Source: Eucalyptus grandis
Taxonomy: Eukaryota; Streptophyta; Magnoliopsida; Myrtales; Myrtaceae
Assembly (NCBI RefSeq): GCF_016545825.1
Contig: NC_052620.1
Location: 310,001 to 374,000 of the forward strand
DNA length: 64,000 bases
Direction: 5' to 3'
Part shown: piece after piece, positions 1-11,567 of the stretch
Layout: each line of letters begins with the position of its first letter
Position numbering within the stretch: position 1 is the stretch's first letter
Position numbers and translations under genes: made by a program
The notes under the pieces: model-generated
Databases searched by the model: none
Told to the model about the DNA's origin: nothing
The model's input: only the letters and a program-made list of their open reading frames with translations

Positions 1-263
1 AGACTAAGGTATAATGAAAAAAAATCGAAAAACATTCACATCCAGAGTGAAATGCTTGACGAAGAGTTTTGAGACATCCAGATCCAGACTGGGATGTCAA
101 GAATTTTGGGACTTAACCAATAGACACTCAATGTTAGGTGAGATGAATATTGGATTAAGAAAATTCGAAATACCTAGATCCAGACTAAGGTATAATGAAA
201 AAGATCGAAAAACATTCACATCCAAAGTGAAATACTTGACGAAGAGTTTCAAGACATATATCA
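1..263. repeat. 181-bp tandem repeat, about 1.5 copies visible
   Basis: A block starting agactaaggtataatgaaaa at position 1 recurs at 182, giving a period of 181 bp, with a few substitutions over roughly 80 aligned bases. The array probably continues left of the window. It lies in the 3' untranslated region of the minus-strand Ogre element, where this lineage often carries tandem repeats. An open frame across it is most likely fortuitous. Confidence 0.8.
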
Positions 264-2394
264 AGAATTTGGGAATACTTAGGACAAACCTGGGATATTC
301 GTGAAAGTCACTTACCTCTTGGTAGAAAGAAGTTTCGGAACATCGATGATGTATTTCAAATATTCATGGAGGTTTCTCACCTCAAGGCTTCTGAAAGGCA
401 ACATAAATGTCAGGAGCTCTTGGGTCTTCAAGGAAACATTACCTGTTAGACATGATTAGAGCAAAAATACATGCATTCGCCAAAGAAGTAAGCAATTTAG
501 CACACTCGAAAGTCCATTGAAGCTTTTATCCATTCAACCAAGATTTATGCATGATGGTTTTACCATATTTGCACCACCAAACTTCCACTGGGGAGAATCA
601 TCATTTATGACAATTTTCACTCATGACATGGATTTTCAAGAATACCAAATGAGAGACTTTCAGTTAGTAAGGACTTTCACTCACTCTCATTAAGAAGGCT
701 ATTTTGTCCCGACCATTAATGTGGGATCACAGGAATCACTCCATCTTACTTTCATCATGTCAATAAGGGTTCGAGTATTCTCGCAAGCGGTACGACCTTG
801 TCAATTTGAGAGGTCTTTATCAGGACTGTAATGTAGGCTCGGTCAATGGCTCAACAAAAAGGGACTCTTCGAGTCAAGGCTAATGAAAGAACAATACTTC
901 GCAATCATCTTCGGGTTTACAAGTCAAGGAACCTGCGAAATAAGATAGAAATGGTCTTGCTCACACTTCTTCGAGCGATGCTTTTAAGCATATGAATTCC
1001 TACGTTAATTTCGGTGCCCTAATCTGAAGAGACTTTGTAAGAGACGTAGCGTAGGTTAAGTTCATGGATTGAGAAGTGAACGGATCATTAGGCTCAAAAT
1101 GTGTATAGGGGGATGAGAATTGATGATCATCTTGGCATTGTCACCAGTCTTCTTCTTCACCATTGGGATTTTCCTCATAGGTACTATAAAAACTTGGCAT
1201 TTGAGTTCTTTGAGTACCACTCTTGACTCTTTCTTTCATTTTCCATGGGCATTGGCCTTGCTTTTACCAGGCACACTGCTTTTTCATGCCCCTTTTGTTT
1301 TGTTTTGTTTTTGAATAACCACGTAATGCTTTAACATTTGGGTTCTTGAAGAGTTTTCATTTTTTTGTCGGCACTCGGGATTTTGCTGCTTGGACATTTG
1401 CTTTTTGCCTTGCCCCAGTGTGGGGGATGATCACCAATGGAGTTTAAATGAAATGAATTTACAGGCTCAAAGGGGCTACACAATGGATAAAGTGTGTAGG
1501 ATAGAGAAAGAACTGCTCTTCATCATCTTAAGGCACTTAAATTACCGTATGAATTCAATGTAATAGCAATACCTGAAGATTGATGCAAGTGAAAGCAAGA
1601 ATATTCCTAAAAATTTCCTCACCTCATGATGTCGTCTTACCTCTAGCTTGCCCCAATGTGGGGTGGTTCTTGACAGGGATAATTTAAAAATTATCCACGT
1701 GTGTGGGCTCATAAGGGTTTAAACAATGGATGATCACATAGTGTTTGGGATAGAGAATGAACCGCCTCTCATCATTTCGATTATCGTACCTTTTGCGAGA
1801 GAACTCTTTACCTTGCGGATATGGAACTTCCTACACTCATCTCACAAGTGTATAAGTAAGGGACTGTGTATAGGATAAGGCTTGCCTTTCATCATCCTGA
1901 CATGTCTCATTTAGCATGTTCAATCCATTCCACATCATTCATTAACTTGCTTGATATTGAACATGCAAAATTCTCATTTGAAACGTCACAAGTACTTCAT
2001 GAACTCATCAGCTTTGAACACAAAGAGTTTGTAGCTCAAAAAGAAAGAAAAAGGATTGGTAAAAAAAATAAAAAATTGTTTTGTTTCTTTTTTTGTTTTT
2101 TTTTTGTGTGTGGCAAACTTGTTGCCATTTCTAGGGATCGAACCCTGGTCGTTCTTGGACCCTTTCATTCCCCATGCCACCAGGCCGAGGCGCTGGTGGT
2201 GTCCTCAGGGCATTTCTTTTTTCATTTAATTGAACTGACTTAGGGTCAACACGTCTGATATACCGAATCAAATGAATTCGATATGTGTATGGAACAATGC
2301 CTACTTCTCATCTCATTCAATTCATTCTCACACAATTCAACGAAGAAGTGAGTTCCTTCAATTCACAACAAATTCTTTCAAGGGTAATACTTCT
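264..2394 (-). other. Non-coding 3' region of the minus-strand Ogre element
   Basis: There is no convincing coding sequence. Two blocks are clear inverted homologues of the plus-strand element: about 720-1,000 matches 20,590-20,830, and about 1,740-1,935 matches 19,665-19,850. A short motif around 1,245-1,300 matches a duplicated block near 20,246-20,360. This identifies the stretch as the shared 3' untranslated region between integrase and the tandem repeats. A SINE-like insertion lies at about 2,054-2,215. Confidence 0.75.
2054..2215 (-). mobile_element. tRNA-derived SINE relic
   Basis: Read on the minus strand, this contains a pol III B box, GGTTCGATCC (plus 2,135-2,144). A degenerate A-box-like GGCCTGGTGG lies about 35 bases upstream of it. 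Downstream come the short spacer and A-rich tail typical of plant tRNA-related SINEs; on the plus strand the tail is the poly-T run near 2,090-2,105. Flanking target-site duplications could not be defined. It is not a functional tRNA gene, because the body does not fold into a cloverleaf that I can recognise. Confidence 0.55.
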
Positions 2395-5300
2395 TCACAA
2401 AGCATCGAGTTAACGAGTTAGAAAACTCACGGCCATCCATTTACGTAAGGATTAAGGCACCTCCGGGAGTACCCTCTTCACCATATATGGGCCGCTATAA
2501 TTTGGAGCAAATTTGCCTCTAGGATCAGGAAAAATCGGCAACACCTTTCTTAGAACTAGATCATTCACTTCGAAGTGTCTCGGCCGTACCTTTCTATTGA
2601 AAGACTTGGCTACTCTCTATTGATATGTCTGACCATGGCAAAGAGCTTTTAACCTTCTCTCATCAATCAGATTCAACTGTTCGAACCTTTGTTGTGTCCA
2701 TTCTGTCTCGGACAATTCCACTTGGGATAAGACTCTCAAAGAGGGGATTCTACTTCCACAGGCAAGACTGCCTCCATGCCATAAACCAAGGAGAAAGGGG
2801 TTGCCCCGGTAGATGTTCGGATTGATGTTCGATATGCCATTAGAGCAAAAGGTAACCTGTCATGCCAATCTCGATAATTCTTGGCTGTCTTAGCCAGGAT
2901 CTTCTTAATGTTCTTATTAGTTGCCTCAACAGCTCCATTCATTTGTGGGCGGTATGGTGATGAATTCAAATGCTTGATTTTGAACTCACTGAACAACTCA
3001 TCAACGAACTTGTTATTCAGATTTGTCCCATTATCAGTGACAATTGCTTCTGGGACACCATAACGGGCGGTTATGTCACGCCTAATAAACTTCACAACGT
3101 TTCGAGCCGTGACATTAGCATATGATGCGGCTTCAATCCACTTTGAGAAATAATCTATTGCCCCCAATATGAACCAGTGCCCATTTGAAGCTTTGGGATT
3201 TATAGGGCCAATCACATCGATCCCCCACATTGAGAAAGGCCATGGCTCAGATAGCTGGTGCAACTCCGTTGGAGGAACATTTATTTTATCTCCATGAATT
3301 TGGCAATGATGGCAACTTCTAACATGCTGTATGCAGTCACTTTCCAGCGCAAGCCAATAGTAACCTAGTCTCATAATCTTCTTGGCTAACATGTGCCCAT
3401 TCATGTGTGGGCCACAAACTCCTTCATGCACTTCTTGCATGATTTGGGTAGCTTCTGCTTCATCTACACATCTCAATAAAACTGAATCATAAGATCTCTT
3501 GTATAAGTTCTTACCATTGACAAAGAACTTTGAGGCCATCTTCATTATGTATTTTCTATCGGCTGGAGTGCTCCCTTCAGGAAATTCTTGCTTTTGAATA
3601 TAGTTCATGATGTAGCAATACCATGGCTTCTCATCAAGCTCTTCATTCACGACCATACAATAAGAAGGTTTGGCTAGAACCTCAATTTTCAAAGGCTCAA
3701 CTTCTAAACCATCAGTAACTTGCAACATGGACGACAATGTTGCCAGGGCATCGGCAAACTGATTATGAGATCTAGCCAAATAGTCAAACGAGATTTCATC
3801 GAACTCCTTCACCAACTCTTCGAGGTACTTATGATATGGCAGTAATTTGGCATCCCTGGTCTTCCATTCACCTACAGTCTGGAGTATGATCAGTGTAGAA
3901 TCTCCATATACTTTCAATTTGGCCACTCCCATTTCAATTGCAGCTTGAAGTCCAAGAATACAAGCTTCGTATTCAGCTATATTGTTAGTGCATGGGAATA
4001 TTAATTTCGCGGCTACTGGGTGGTGTTGTTCGTGGGGATATCAAGACGCCTAGTACAGAACTAGACAAGTTCACAGCTCCATCGAAGAACATGGACCATG
4101 CATCTTCATTTATGGCCAAAATACGATCATCCAGAGGACAATCATCATCATTGAAGGTTCTAGGATTCTCAGCCAATAAATCAGCAATTACTCGGCCTTT
4201 AACTGATTTTTGTGGCATGAACTGCACGTCGAATTCCAAAATCAAGACCTGCCATTTGGCTAGCTTACCCACCAAAGCTGGTTGATTAAATAAATACTTG
4301 ATGGGATCGTTCTCAGTCACGAGAAACGTCAAGTAATGCAAGGTGTACTGTCGCAGTCTATGCAATACCCATACTAACGTAGCACAAGTTTTTTCAGCAT
4401 CATAATACTTTAGCTCCGAGATAGTGAACTTTTTACTAAGGTAATAAATGGCCCGTTCCTTCTGATCCACGAGACTCTTCTGAGCTAACATCGCGCCGAG
4501 TGACTCACTATGGATTGTGAGGTATAAAATCAAAGGATGCCCCGATATTGGTGGGACAAGAAATGGTGGATTCATCAAATATTGCTTCAACTTATCGAAC
4601 GCCTCTCGATATTCATCATTCCACTCAACTTGTACGTTTTTCCTCAAGAGTTTGAAGAACGGCTTAGCGGTCTTAGAGAGTTGGGAAATAAATCGTGCAA
4701 TGTAATTCAGTCTCCCTAGGAGACTCCGAACCTCCTTCATTGTCGACGGAGGTTGCAATTCACATATTGCCTTAGCTTTAGATGGGTCAATCTCAATCCC
4801 TTTGCTACTCACCATAAACCCAAGTAATTTTCCTGATGATGCCCCGAACACGCACTTGGCAGGGTTTAAACGGAGTTTGAATTCATGAAGATGATCAAAT
4901 AACTTCTTGAGGGTTTCAACATGACTTTTCCTAGGTCGGGTTTTTGCAATCATATCGTCAACATATACCTCGATTTCTTCATGCATCATGTCATGGAACA
5001 ACGTAACCATGGCTCGTTGGTAAGTTGCCCTTGCATTTTTTAGTCCGAAGGGCATGACCTTATAATGAAAGGTTCCCCACGTGGTGATAAATGTTGTCTT
5101 CTCTTTGTCTTCATCCTTCATTCTTATCTGGTTGTAGCCAGAAAAACCATCCATGAAAGAGAATAATTCAAATACGGTAGTACTATCCACGAGAACATCG
5201 ATATGTGGCAATGGAAAGTCGTCCTTTGGGCTGGCCTTGTTCAAATCCCGGTAATCAACACACGCTCAGACTCGACCGTCTTTCTTCATGACTGGTACTA

Positions 5301-5776
5301 TGTTGGCCACCCATTCAGGGTATTGCGAGACTTCGATGAACCCCACTTTGAGAAGTTTCATTACTTTCTCTTCTATCTTCTTCGAGAGCTCTGGTTTAGT
5401 CCTCCGAAGCTTCTGCTTCTTAGGATGCACGTTTGGATTAGTGGGCAAACAATGTTCCACAATCGACGGATCTAAACCCAGCATATCAGCGTATGTCCAA
5501 GCAAAGATATCTTGATATTCTTTTAGCAATTGAGTTAGGTGCTCGGCCTCATCTTTGGGAAGATTTGCCCCAATCTTTATCTCTTTGGGCTCCTCGGCAT
5601 CACTCAAATTGATAGTGACGGTTTGCTCAGAGGTGAAAACTTTGGGTTTTTCATGTTGCTCCCAACTTTGTTGTACTCCAATGGAGTCACCATTTGAATC
5701 ATTAGGGTCATCACCGTCATCGCTCATGACATTGGATTGGACCATTTTCACCTCTTTGCCTGTCATAAAGCTGCTC
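2395..5776 (-). pseudogene. Ogre pol: reverse transcriptase, RNase H, integrase (second exon)
   Basis: This is the polyprotein part that would copy element RNA into DNA and integrate it. In order: an N-terminal linker (5,776-5,270); RT with the palm motif YVDD (in VYVDDMIAKT) and FPLPHID and PFGLKNA blocks; RNase H (SMFFDGAVN, then GVAKLKVYGDS); and integrase with the zinc-binding H/H...CHHC region and the DDE residues (GIDVIG, VTDNGT, NGAVEATNK). Breaks: a TGA at 5,266-5,268 between KDGRV and ACVDYRDLN, where relatives have Arg (CGA); a frameshift near 4,020-4,035 inside RNase H; and a one-base loss near 2,746 that takes the integrase C-terminus out of frame. Recognisable sequence (KVRPRHFEV, PNYSGPYMVKRVLP) continues to about 2,440. 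Confidence 0.9.
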
Positions 5777-6271
5777 CTGAAACATAAAATGGATAGTTCA
5801 AAAAGACAAACAGGGCTAAAGGGCATGAATTTCTTTTGTATTTTTTCGAATTTTTCTTCCTTTTGAATTTTTTTTTTGATTGATTTTTTTTCGAATTTTT
5901 ATTTTATTTAAAGAATTTTGGCAAAACGTTTTGGAAAAAAATTTTGACACAAGGAAGCATGATAAAGCCCAGGCCTCAGAATTCTTTTTGGATTTTTCTT
6001 TTCTTTCATTGGTTGGATATCATCAACGGGCTGGTTTGGTATACCCCATCATGCCCTCAAAATAAAACTTGTAATTGTAATTGATATTCATCAACCAAAT
6101 TACATTTATTGGATTGAAAAGTACGGCAATCAAAGTGAAATGAAACCCAAACGATATGCAAAATGCGACAATCAAAGTGAAATGAAACCCTAATAAGCAA
6201 ACCATAGAAAACATCAATCCAAAAGCAATAAGATTCCCGCGCAGGGGAGTACAGAAAAGTAAACGTGTTAC
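5777..6271 (-). other. Predicted intron between protease and RT (495 bp)
   Basis: On the minus strand the upstream exon ends after CACAAGA at 6,272, followed by GTAACA. The intron ends TTATGTTTCAG at 5,777, and the next exon starts GAGCAGC. Removing exactly this segment joins the two reading frames in phase, and it eliminates the TAA at 6,268-6,270. The segment is A-rich on the coding strand and full of stops. Ogre elements are known to carry a spliced intron at this position, between the protease and RT domains. Confidence 0.7.
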
Positions 6272-7182
6272 TCTTGTGGGCTAGCACCCGTTTCCTCCGA
6301 TGGTTCTTCGTCAATGGCGCTTATAAGGAGATCATCGAATAGGGTCGTGATCCCTTCCATCCCATTATTTGGATCCTCTGTCTTTGAAGTTGTCGGGTCA
6401 TCCATGCCACTCCATCCATCGGGTACGATACCTCGGGTGGCGATCACTCCTCCTTCATCATGCATCATTCTAGCAGGGCCGGGGAATGTCTCGCGGATAT
6501 TGAGGAGTAATGAGTTTTTCCTCTCTTGTTCATGTCCTCCACCTTTTCCATGGTACCCTAATCTAGCGGAACGAGACCTTTGAGTGGCTTCAATAGGATT
6601 CCGGATACCCTGCTCTTTTTTACCAAGTCAATGCCCAGGAATAAAGCCATTTCCAACCATCACTCTTGCTACCATAACTGCTGCATTCGACACATCAGGA
6701 ATGGGTGCTGTTGATCCTCGAGATGCATGAATAGTGGATACAAGCTCGAACGATTGGTAACTTGACTCCTCCCTACGTTCCGGCTCGACATAGGGGATGG
6801 CCGTCTCATGATAGATCCGATGATCCTCCTCGCCATGAACAATGACTAGCTTTCATTTGACAACAAATTTCACGCTTTGGTGAAGACTTGATGGCACAGC
6901 TCCAGCAATATGAATCCAGGGGCGACCTAATAGGAAATTGAATGCTGTAGGAATGTCCATCACCTAGAAAAGGACGTTGAACATCACTGGGCCTATTTGC
7001 AGATCGAGGTGGGTCTCCCCTATCACCTCATTTCTCGTACCATCAAAAGCTCGGATGGAGGTCTTCGCAGCATTTATTTTTGACGGATCTATTTTAAGGC
7101 GGTGAAGAGTCGCCAATGGACAAATATTCAAGGCAGACCCATTATCAATGAGTACTCGAGCCACATGGGACGCCTTGCACTT

Positions 7183-7221
<39 letters not shown>

Positions 7222-7539
7222 CGCCTTATTATGTCCCCTCCCCTCAAGAGGGAATTCTTCATCAGAAAAGGCTATTAAGTCCTTAAAAAGAATCGACCCT
7301 ACAAATTCCTCCAACCTGTTTACCTCGATCGTTTCTGGTACACGAACTTGGCTCAAAACCTTCATTAGAGACTTTTGATGTGTAGGAGACATTTGCAAGA
7401 GTTCAAGTAAAGAGATTTGAGCGGGCATTTTCCGCAATTGATCAACCACGTTATACTCACTTGCTTTGATTATAGCCAGAAATTCTTTGGCCTCTTCATT
7501 AGTAACTGGCTTTTCGGGTTGGGCATTAGCTTTGAGCAT
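6272..7539 (-). pseudogene. Ogre aspartic protease and linker
   Basis: The protease catalytic loop is LIDNGSALN, the DNGS form usual for this lineage, followed by FNVLF and LLGRPWIH, the conserved second half of the fold. A G-patch-like GNGFIPGH segment and an acidic tail (up to 6,272) follow. A TAG at 6,964-6,966 interrupts the protein between FNVLF and VMDIP; relatives have Gln there, consistent with a CAG to TAG change. The frame upstream of the catalytic loop carries a run of Tyr-Ile repeats from a (TA)n microsatellite. The enzyme would mature the polyprotein but is broken here. Confidence 0.82.
7188..7220. repeat. (TA)n microsatellite inside the protease frame
   Basis: An uninterrupted TA run of about 33 bases lies in the protease coding region. 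On the minus strand it reads as ALYIYIYIYIYISVKCK, where relatives have only ALYI(T/S)VKCK. The expansion keeps the frame. Confidence 0.95.
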
Positions 7540-7585
7540 AGGTCCGACTAGACCTTGTAATCAGGTCAACATCTAGCTCGTATGA

Positions 7586-9309
7586 CTAGGGGATTGCTTT
7601 GTTATCCGTGTACTCATACAGCTGGGGCATTTCAATAATTATTTCCTCATCAGTTGAAGGCACTTCCACTATCAGTCCTTCATGGTCGGAGGCGTCCTCA
7701 AGTGGGGGCATGTCCTCGATCAATGGATTTGGTTCACTCTTTTCAGCACTTAACTTAGCAAATTCTTTCTCCCAATCGATGACGACTTCGGAGATAATTG
7801 ACACTATTCCAGCTTGGTCAGCATACATGATCACGCCAGCCTTAACCATTTCTTGAACCCTTTCCTTCATGGTAGGCAAGGGAGGATTCTCATTTGTCGG
7901 ATAGTAACCCACTCTAACTAATCCGCTATAAATATCTTTGACAGACACCTTCAAGTTCACCTTTTTGCCAGCATTGAACTCAAAGATTGCATTCACATTT
8001 CCCTGATGTTCCGGCAACGGATTCTTCTTGACATTCGGTTGGGTGGTACAGAAAGAAAATGCCTTAGTATCCAATAAATTTTGGATCTTGTGCTTCAAAG
8101 TCAAACATTCATCAGTTGAATGGCCGACCTCTCCCATATGATACTCACATTTTTTGGAGGGATCATAGTTGGAGAATTTTTCGGCATTGGGCCGCTTTGG
8201 TTCGTGGGAGATCAATCCCTTCTTTTGGAGTATCGGCGGGACTCGAGATAGAGGCCAGGAAGAGGAGAGAACCGCCTTTGGTGAATTGCCGCGTGCAGGC
8301 ACTCGGCCTCCATCTTGTTGATTCCCGGGGACACGAACCATTGGAGGCTTACTAGGGGCTGGTTGCGCATATGCAACATTGACTTCAAAGGATCGGCTCT
8401 TTATCTTTCTTCATGGTGAACCTTTGCCTTGATGAGTCGTTCATTGAACCATCCATCCCTTAGCCCAATCTCGACTGTTCACCCATTGGGATAAGTTGGT
8501 TGAAGTTCTCAATGTATGTGCTAGCCATTCGGTTACAGAACTCATACGAGAGTCTTGACGAACAACTTCATCAACTCCTTGTTTGTAGGCTCAGGAGTGA
8601 TTTGCGCTGCCAAGTTTCGCCACCTTACAGTGTACTCCTTAAATGACTCACTTTTCTTCTTCTCCATCCGCTCAAGATCCTCTCGGGAAGGTGCAATGTC
8701 CATGTTGAACTTATACTGCTTCAGGAAAGCATCATCCACTTCACTCTAGGTGTCGAGAAGGTTTACATTTTTCATTATGTACCAGTTGAGTGCGGGCCCA
8801 GTCAAACTTGCATGAAACGATTGGCTCATAAGGGGCTCGTTCTTGATGTATTGGGCCATGCGTACGTGGTACATTTGCAAATGAGCTTTTGGGCAGGAAG
8901 TACCGTCGTATTTTTCGAACTCCGGCATCTTAAACTTCTTTGGCATTTTGACCTTCTCATAAACCGACAAGTCGAACGGGAGTGAGTTCCGCAACTCTTG
9001 CAATTGTTTCAGTTTATCTTCAAGTTTGGCAAAGCGTTCATCTTGCTCCGCCTTAGGGACATTGTTGGGCTTAGCTTTTTCGGCAGTGACGAACAGTGGG
9101 TCATCCTCCAACTTAGGCATGTCGTCATCATCCATTTGGGCCTTGTCTGTCTGCTTTGGGACTACTATCTCGGGGAGAGTGGGTGCAAGAGTCTGATGCA
9201 CTTGGAGGGATTGCATTTGATCTGTCATAAGCTGCATGGAGGTGAGCAACTGCTGTAGTTGGTTTTCCATAGCGGTCATACGGTCACGCATTTCGGTTTG
9301 GTCGGACAT
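7586..9309 (-). pseudogene. Ogre gag (capsid/nucleocapsid)
   Basis: It starts MSDQTEMRDRMTAMENQL with a heptad-rich N-terminus that suggests a coiled coil. The capsid core follows (KMPEFEKYDGTSCPKAHL, GPALNWY, FKEYTVRWRNLAAQ). Near 8,160-8,110 there is a zinc-knuckle-like block, CEYHMGEVGHSTDEC, typical of Ogre/Tat gag. A TAG at 8,746-8,748 stands where the sister copy has Trp (LLETWSEV), and a frameshift occurs near 8,548. The plus-strand element's gag at 16,040 is clearly homologous. Gag would form the virus-like particle that packages element RNA. The coordinates span two broken reading frames. Confidence 0.88.
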
Positions 9310-9564
9310 TTTTGCTCTTGATCATGTAATGATGGGCGAACGTGGAGGATCCGTTATCACCTAATTCAAAGAAACGAACAAAAATAAGTACCTCATATGA
9401 AATACACCGGTCCATGGCAATGGTCTAAAAATTTTATTCATTAATGGAGTTTTTGACAATCCTAACAAAATAGAAACTCGAAATGCCCTAAACTAGGAAA
9501 GTAAATGACTCAACTTCCTAAACATTAGTCTAGAAATGAAAACAACAAGATTGATTCAAGCACT

Positions 9565-10915
9565 TCATCTAGCTTGATCAATATACACTCGGGACACCAC
9601 TCGGCGCAATCGCTTATTCTCCTCTTGAGCTTTTTCAGCAACCCTTTTGAGGCGTTTATTTTCAGCGCGGTTGGTGATCTTCAGTGGCGCCTCTGGTGTC
9701 TTTGGAAGTAACTCCTCTGGAATCTTGTGTTGTTGAATGTATTTAATTGAGGCATAGTACTTCATTTCTTTGCCCTTGAGCTCCTCCTCGGGCCACTTGA
9801 GCTTTCGTGGCTGGCACATATCCCACATTGATTTAATTGTGAGAATGGAATCTGCATGGTCTCGGTCTCCATCAACGAAGTTGACTTGGAGTGGATTTGC
9901 TTGCAATGCCGGGGGAAGCTCTTGCATAACTTGATACTGACGGGTCACCCTAGTTGGATAATACTCCGTTGCTCGAGTGAATCCCAGTAGAGGGATTGGG
10001 CCAACACCTCCACATGAAAGTCTCGCCACACGAACTTGGAACCACTTAGCATGCCATAGGAACCCCTTGGAAGTTGGTTTTTTTTCATGAAAGCTAGCCA
10101 TCTAGAATAATGGTAATTCGGTGCATGCTTTTGGTTGTTCTCAAATCTCATAATAGGGTGATTAGAGTTATTAACATCATGTATAGTCATTGAACCACCA
10201 AACCCTTTTATATGAGAAAGAAACCAAATTTGTAAAAGCTCAAGAGAGGAATGGAAGGTCTTATCACCGCTTCCTTTAAATCGAGTGAGGGAAAGAAAGG
10301 TTTCAACCAAAATAGTGTTTACGAAATTTTTTCCTCCCAACACTTGCTCAACTAAGTGAGCCATCAAAGGGTTAATAGCATTCTTGCAATGAGGAAAAAG
10401 TATAAACCCAAAGAAAGCTAAAAGGAAAACCCTTCTCATTTGAAATGAATTGCCATTTTCAAAACATTCTTTTAGAAAAGATAAATGACGTGTATTGCGG
10501 TGAGCTTTTAAAACCTTTCTTACATTGTCCTCCTTAATTCTCAAAAATCGAATAAAGCCACAACGGGGTCTATTCCGATAGGCGGGCTAATTAATTCAAC
10601 TTTCAAGGATTTCCCTATGGCAATGCTATACTCTTCCAAGGTGGGCGTGAGCTCATGCTTACCGCCGAAGATGAAAGTAGAAGTCTCGGGGCACCAACAA
10701 TGGGCAAGTGCTTGGATGAGGCTGCCATGGATGTTGACACGCAGCAATGGAAGTAGCTGACTAATGTGCGATTCTACAAATTGACGGCCAGCTTGGTCTA
10801 ACTTGTCCCACCATGCGCTAAGCTCTTCCTTTGGAGGGAGAACAATTCGAATGTTCGGTATTCCCATTGTATATTGATCAAGACTCAAGACAATCCTAAT
10901 GTCATGGACCGACAA
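9565..10915 (-). pseudogene. Ogre ORF1 upstream of gag
   Basis: Three overlapping frames together give one protein. The N-terminal part has SAWWDKLDQAGRQFVE, LIQALAHCWCPE and TFIFGGKHELTPTLEEY. A middle segment carries RRVFLLAFFGFILFPH. The C-terminal part has HAKWFQVRV and a Lys/Arg-rich end. This matches the extra first ORF of Ogre-type elements (I believe the DUF7745 group, distantly like plant mobile domains), whose function is unknown. Frameshifts near 10,540 and 9,950-10,100 break it. The protein ends SRVYIDQAR at 9,565. The pattern FxFGxxELTPTLEEY is the most diagnostic part. Function cannot be given. Confidence 0.75.
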
Positions 10916-11550
10916 AATGATATAATAAAGTAAGTAGATTGCAAGAGTGCGAATTTAGAAGACTTACTTTATCAATAAAAAAAGGGCAATCACATAGACA
11001 TGCGCATGGTCAGTGGCTCGATTTCTAGTCTATAAGGCTTAACAAAGTGAAGCCACAAGAATGATCAGACTAGCCGCGGGCGTGCGGACTATGTCGGGTC
11101 CTCATGGCTCCGACTTGGTCAAAGAGCCGACCTGGGTTGCGGGCATGCGAACAGAGGTGGGTACTCTTGACGCCAGAAAAGAAACTTCGGAATTGAGATG
11201 GGCAACTCATACCGCGGGCATGTGGTCAAAGTGGTATCCATCTCAATACCATCCTAGATGATCCTATGCGGCCCAGGTCTGACGGCGGGTTGTGTGTGCA
11301 ATAGTGTAGTGCTAGATGCAAGGCATGCACGACAATTTATATCAAACAACACTTCGTTTATGAAAATAAACCATACATTCCTACACCTCCCTACAAAACA
11401 AAGGTTAGCAAACACTTCCCCTTATACCTCCCATCCTGCAAGAACATTTAACACCTTAAATGTTAGAGACGTACCTGGAATCCTCGCTGCCAAGCAAATA
11501 TTTTCCAAAAAGAAAATTGGCCTAAGTCCATTAAGAGTTTCAACTCAAGT
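10916..11550 (-). other. 5' leader of the minus-strand Ogre element
   Basis: This stretch between PBS and ORF1 has no recognisable coding sequence. It contains several short GC-rich blocks with gcgggc motifs, and two small ORFs on the plus strand that show no family resemblance. Confidence 0.6.
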
Positions 11551-11567
11551 CCCCAGCGGAGTCGCCA
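11551..11567 (-). promoter_or_regulatory. Primer-binding site of the minus-strand Ogre element
   Basis: On the minus strand, three bases after the LTR end, the sequence reads TGGCGACTCCGCTGGGG. It starts TGG, complementary to a tRNA 3' CCA, and matches the PBS of the plus-strand element (15,206-15,223) almost exactly. Ogre elements are reported to use a tRNA-Arg primer; I infer the same here. Confidence 0.8.

Noticed and set aside
2130..2200. A tRNA gene
   Set aside because: Only a B box and a weak A box are present; there is no cloverleaf, and an A-rich tail follows, which fits a SINE better.
1866..2243. 125-residue plus-strand ORF
   Set aside because: It spans the poly-T tail of the SINE-like insertion and non-coding 3' region; no family.
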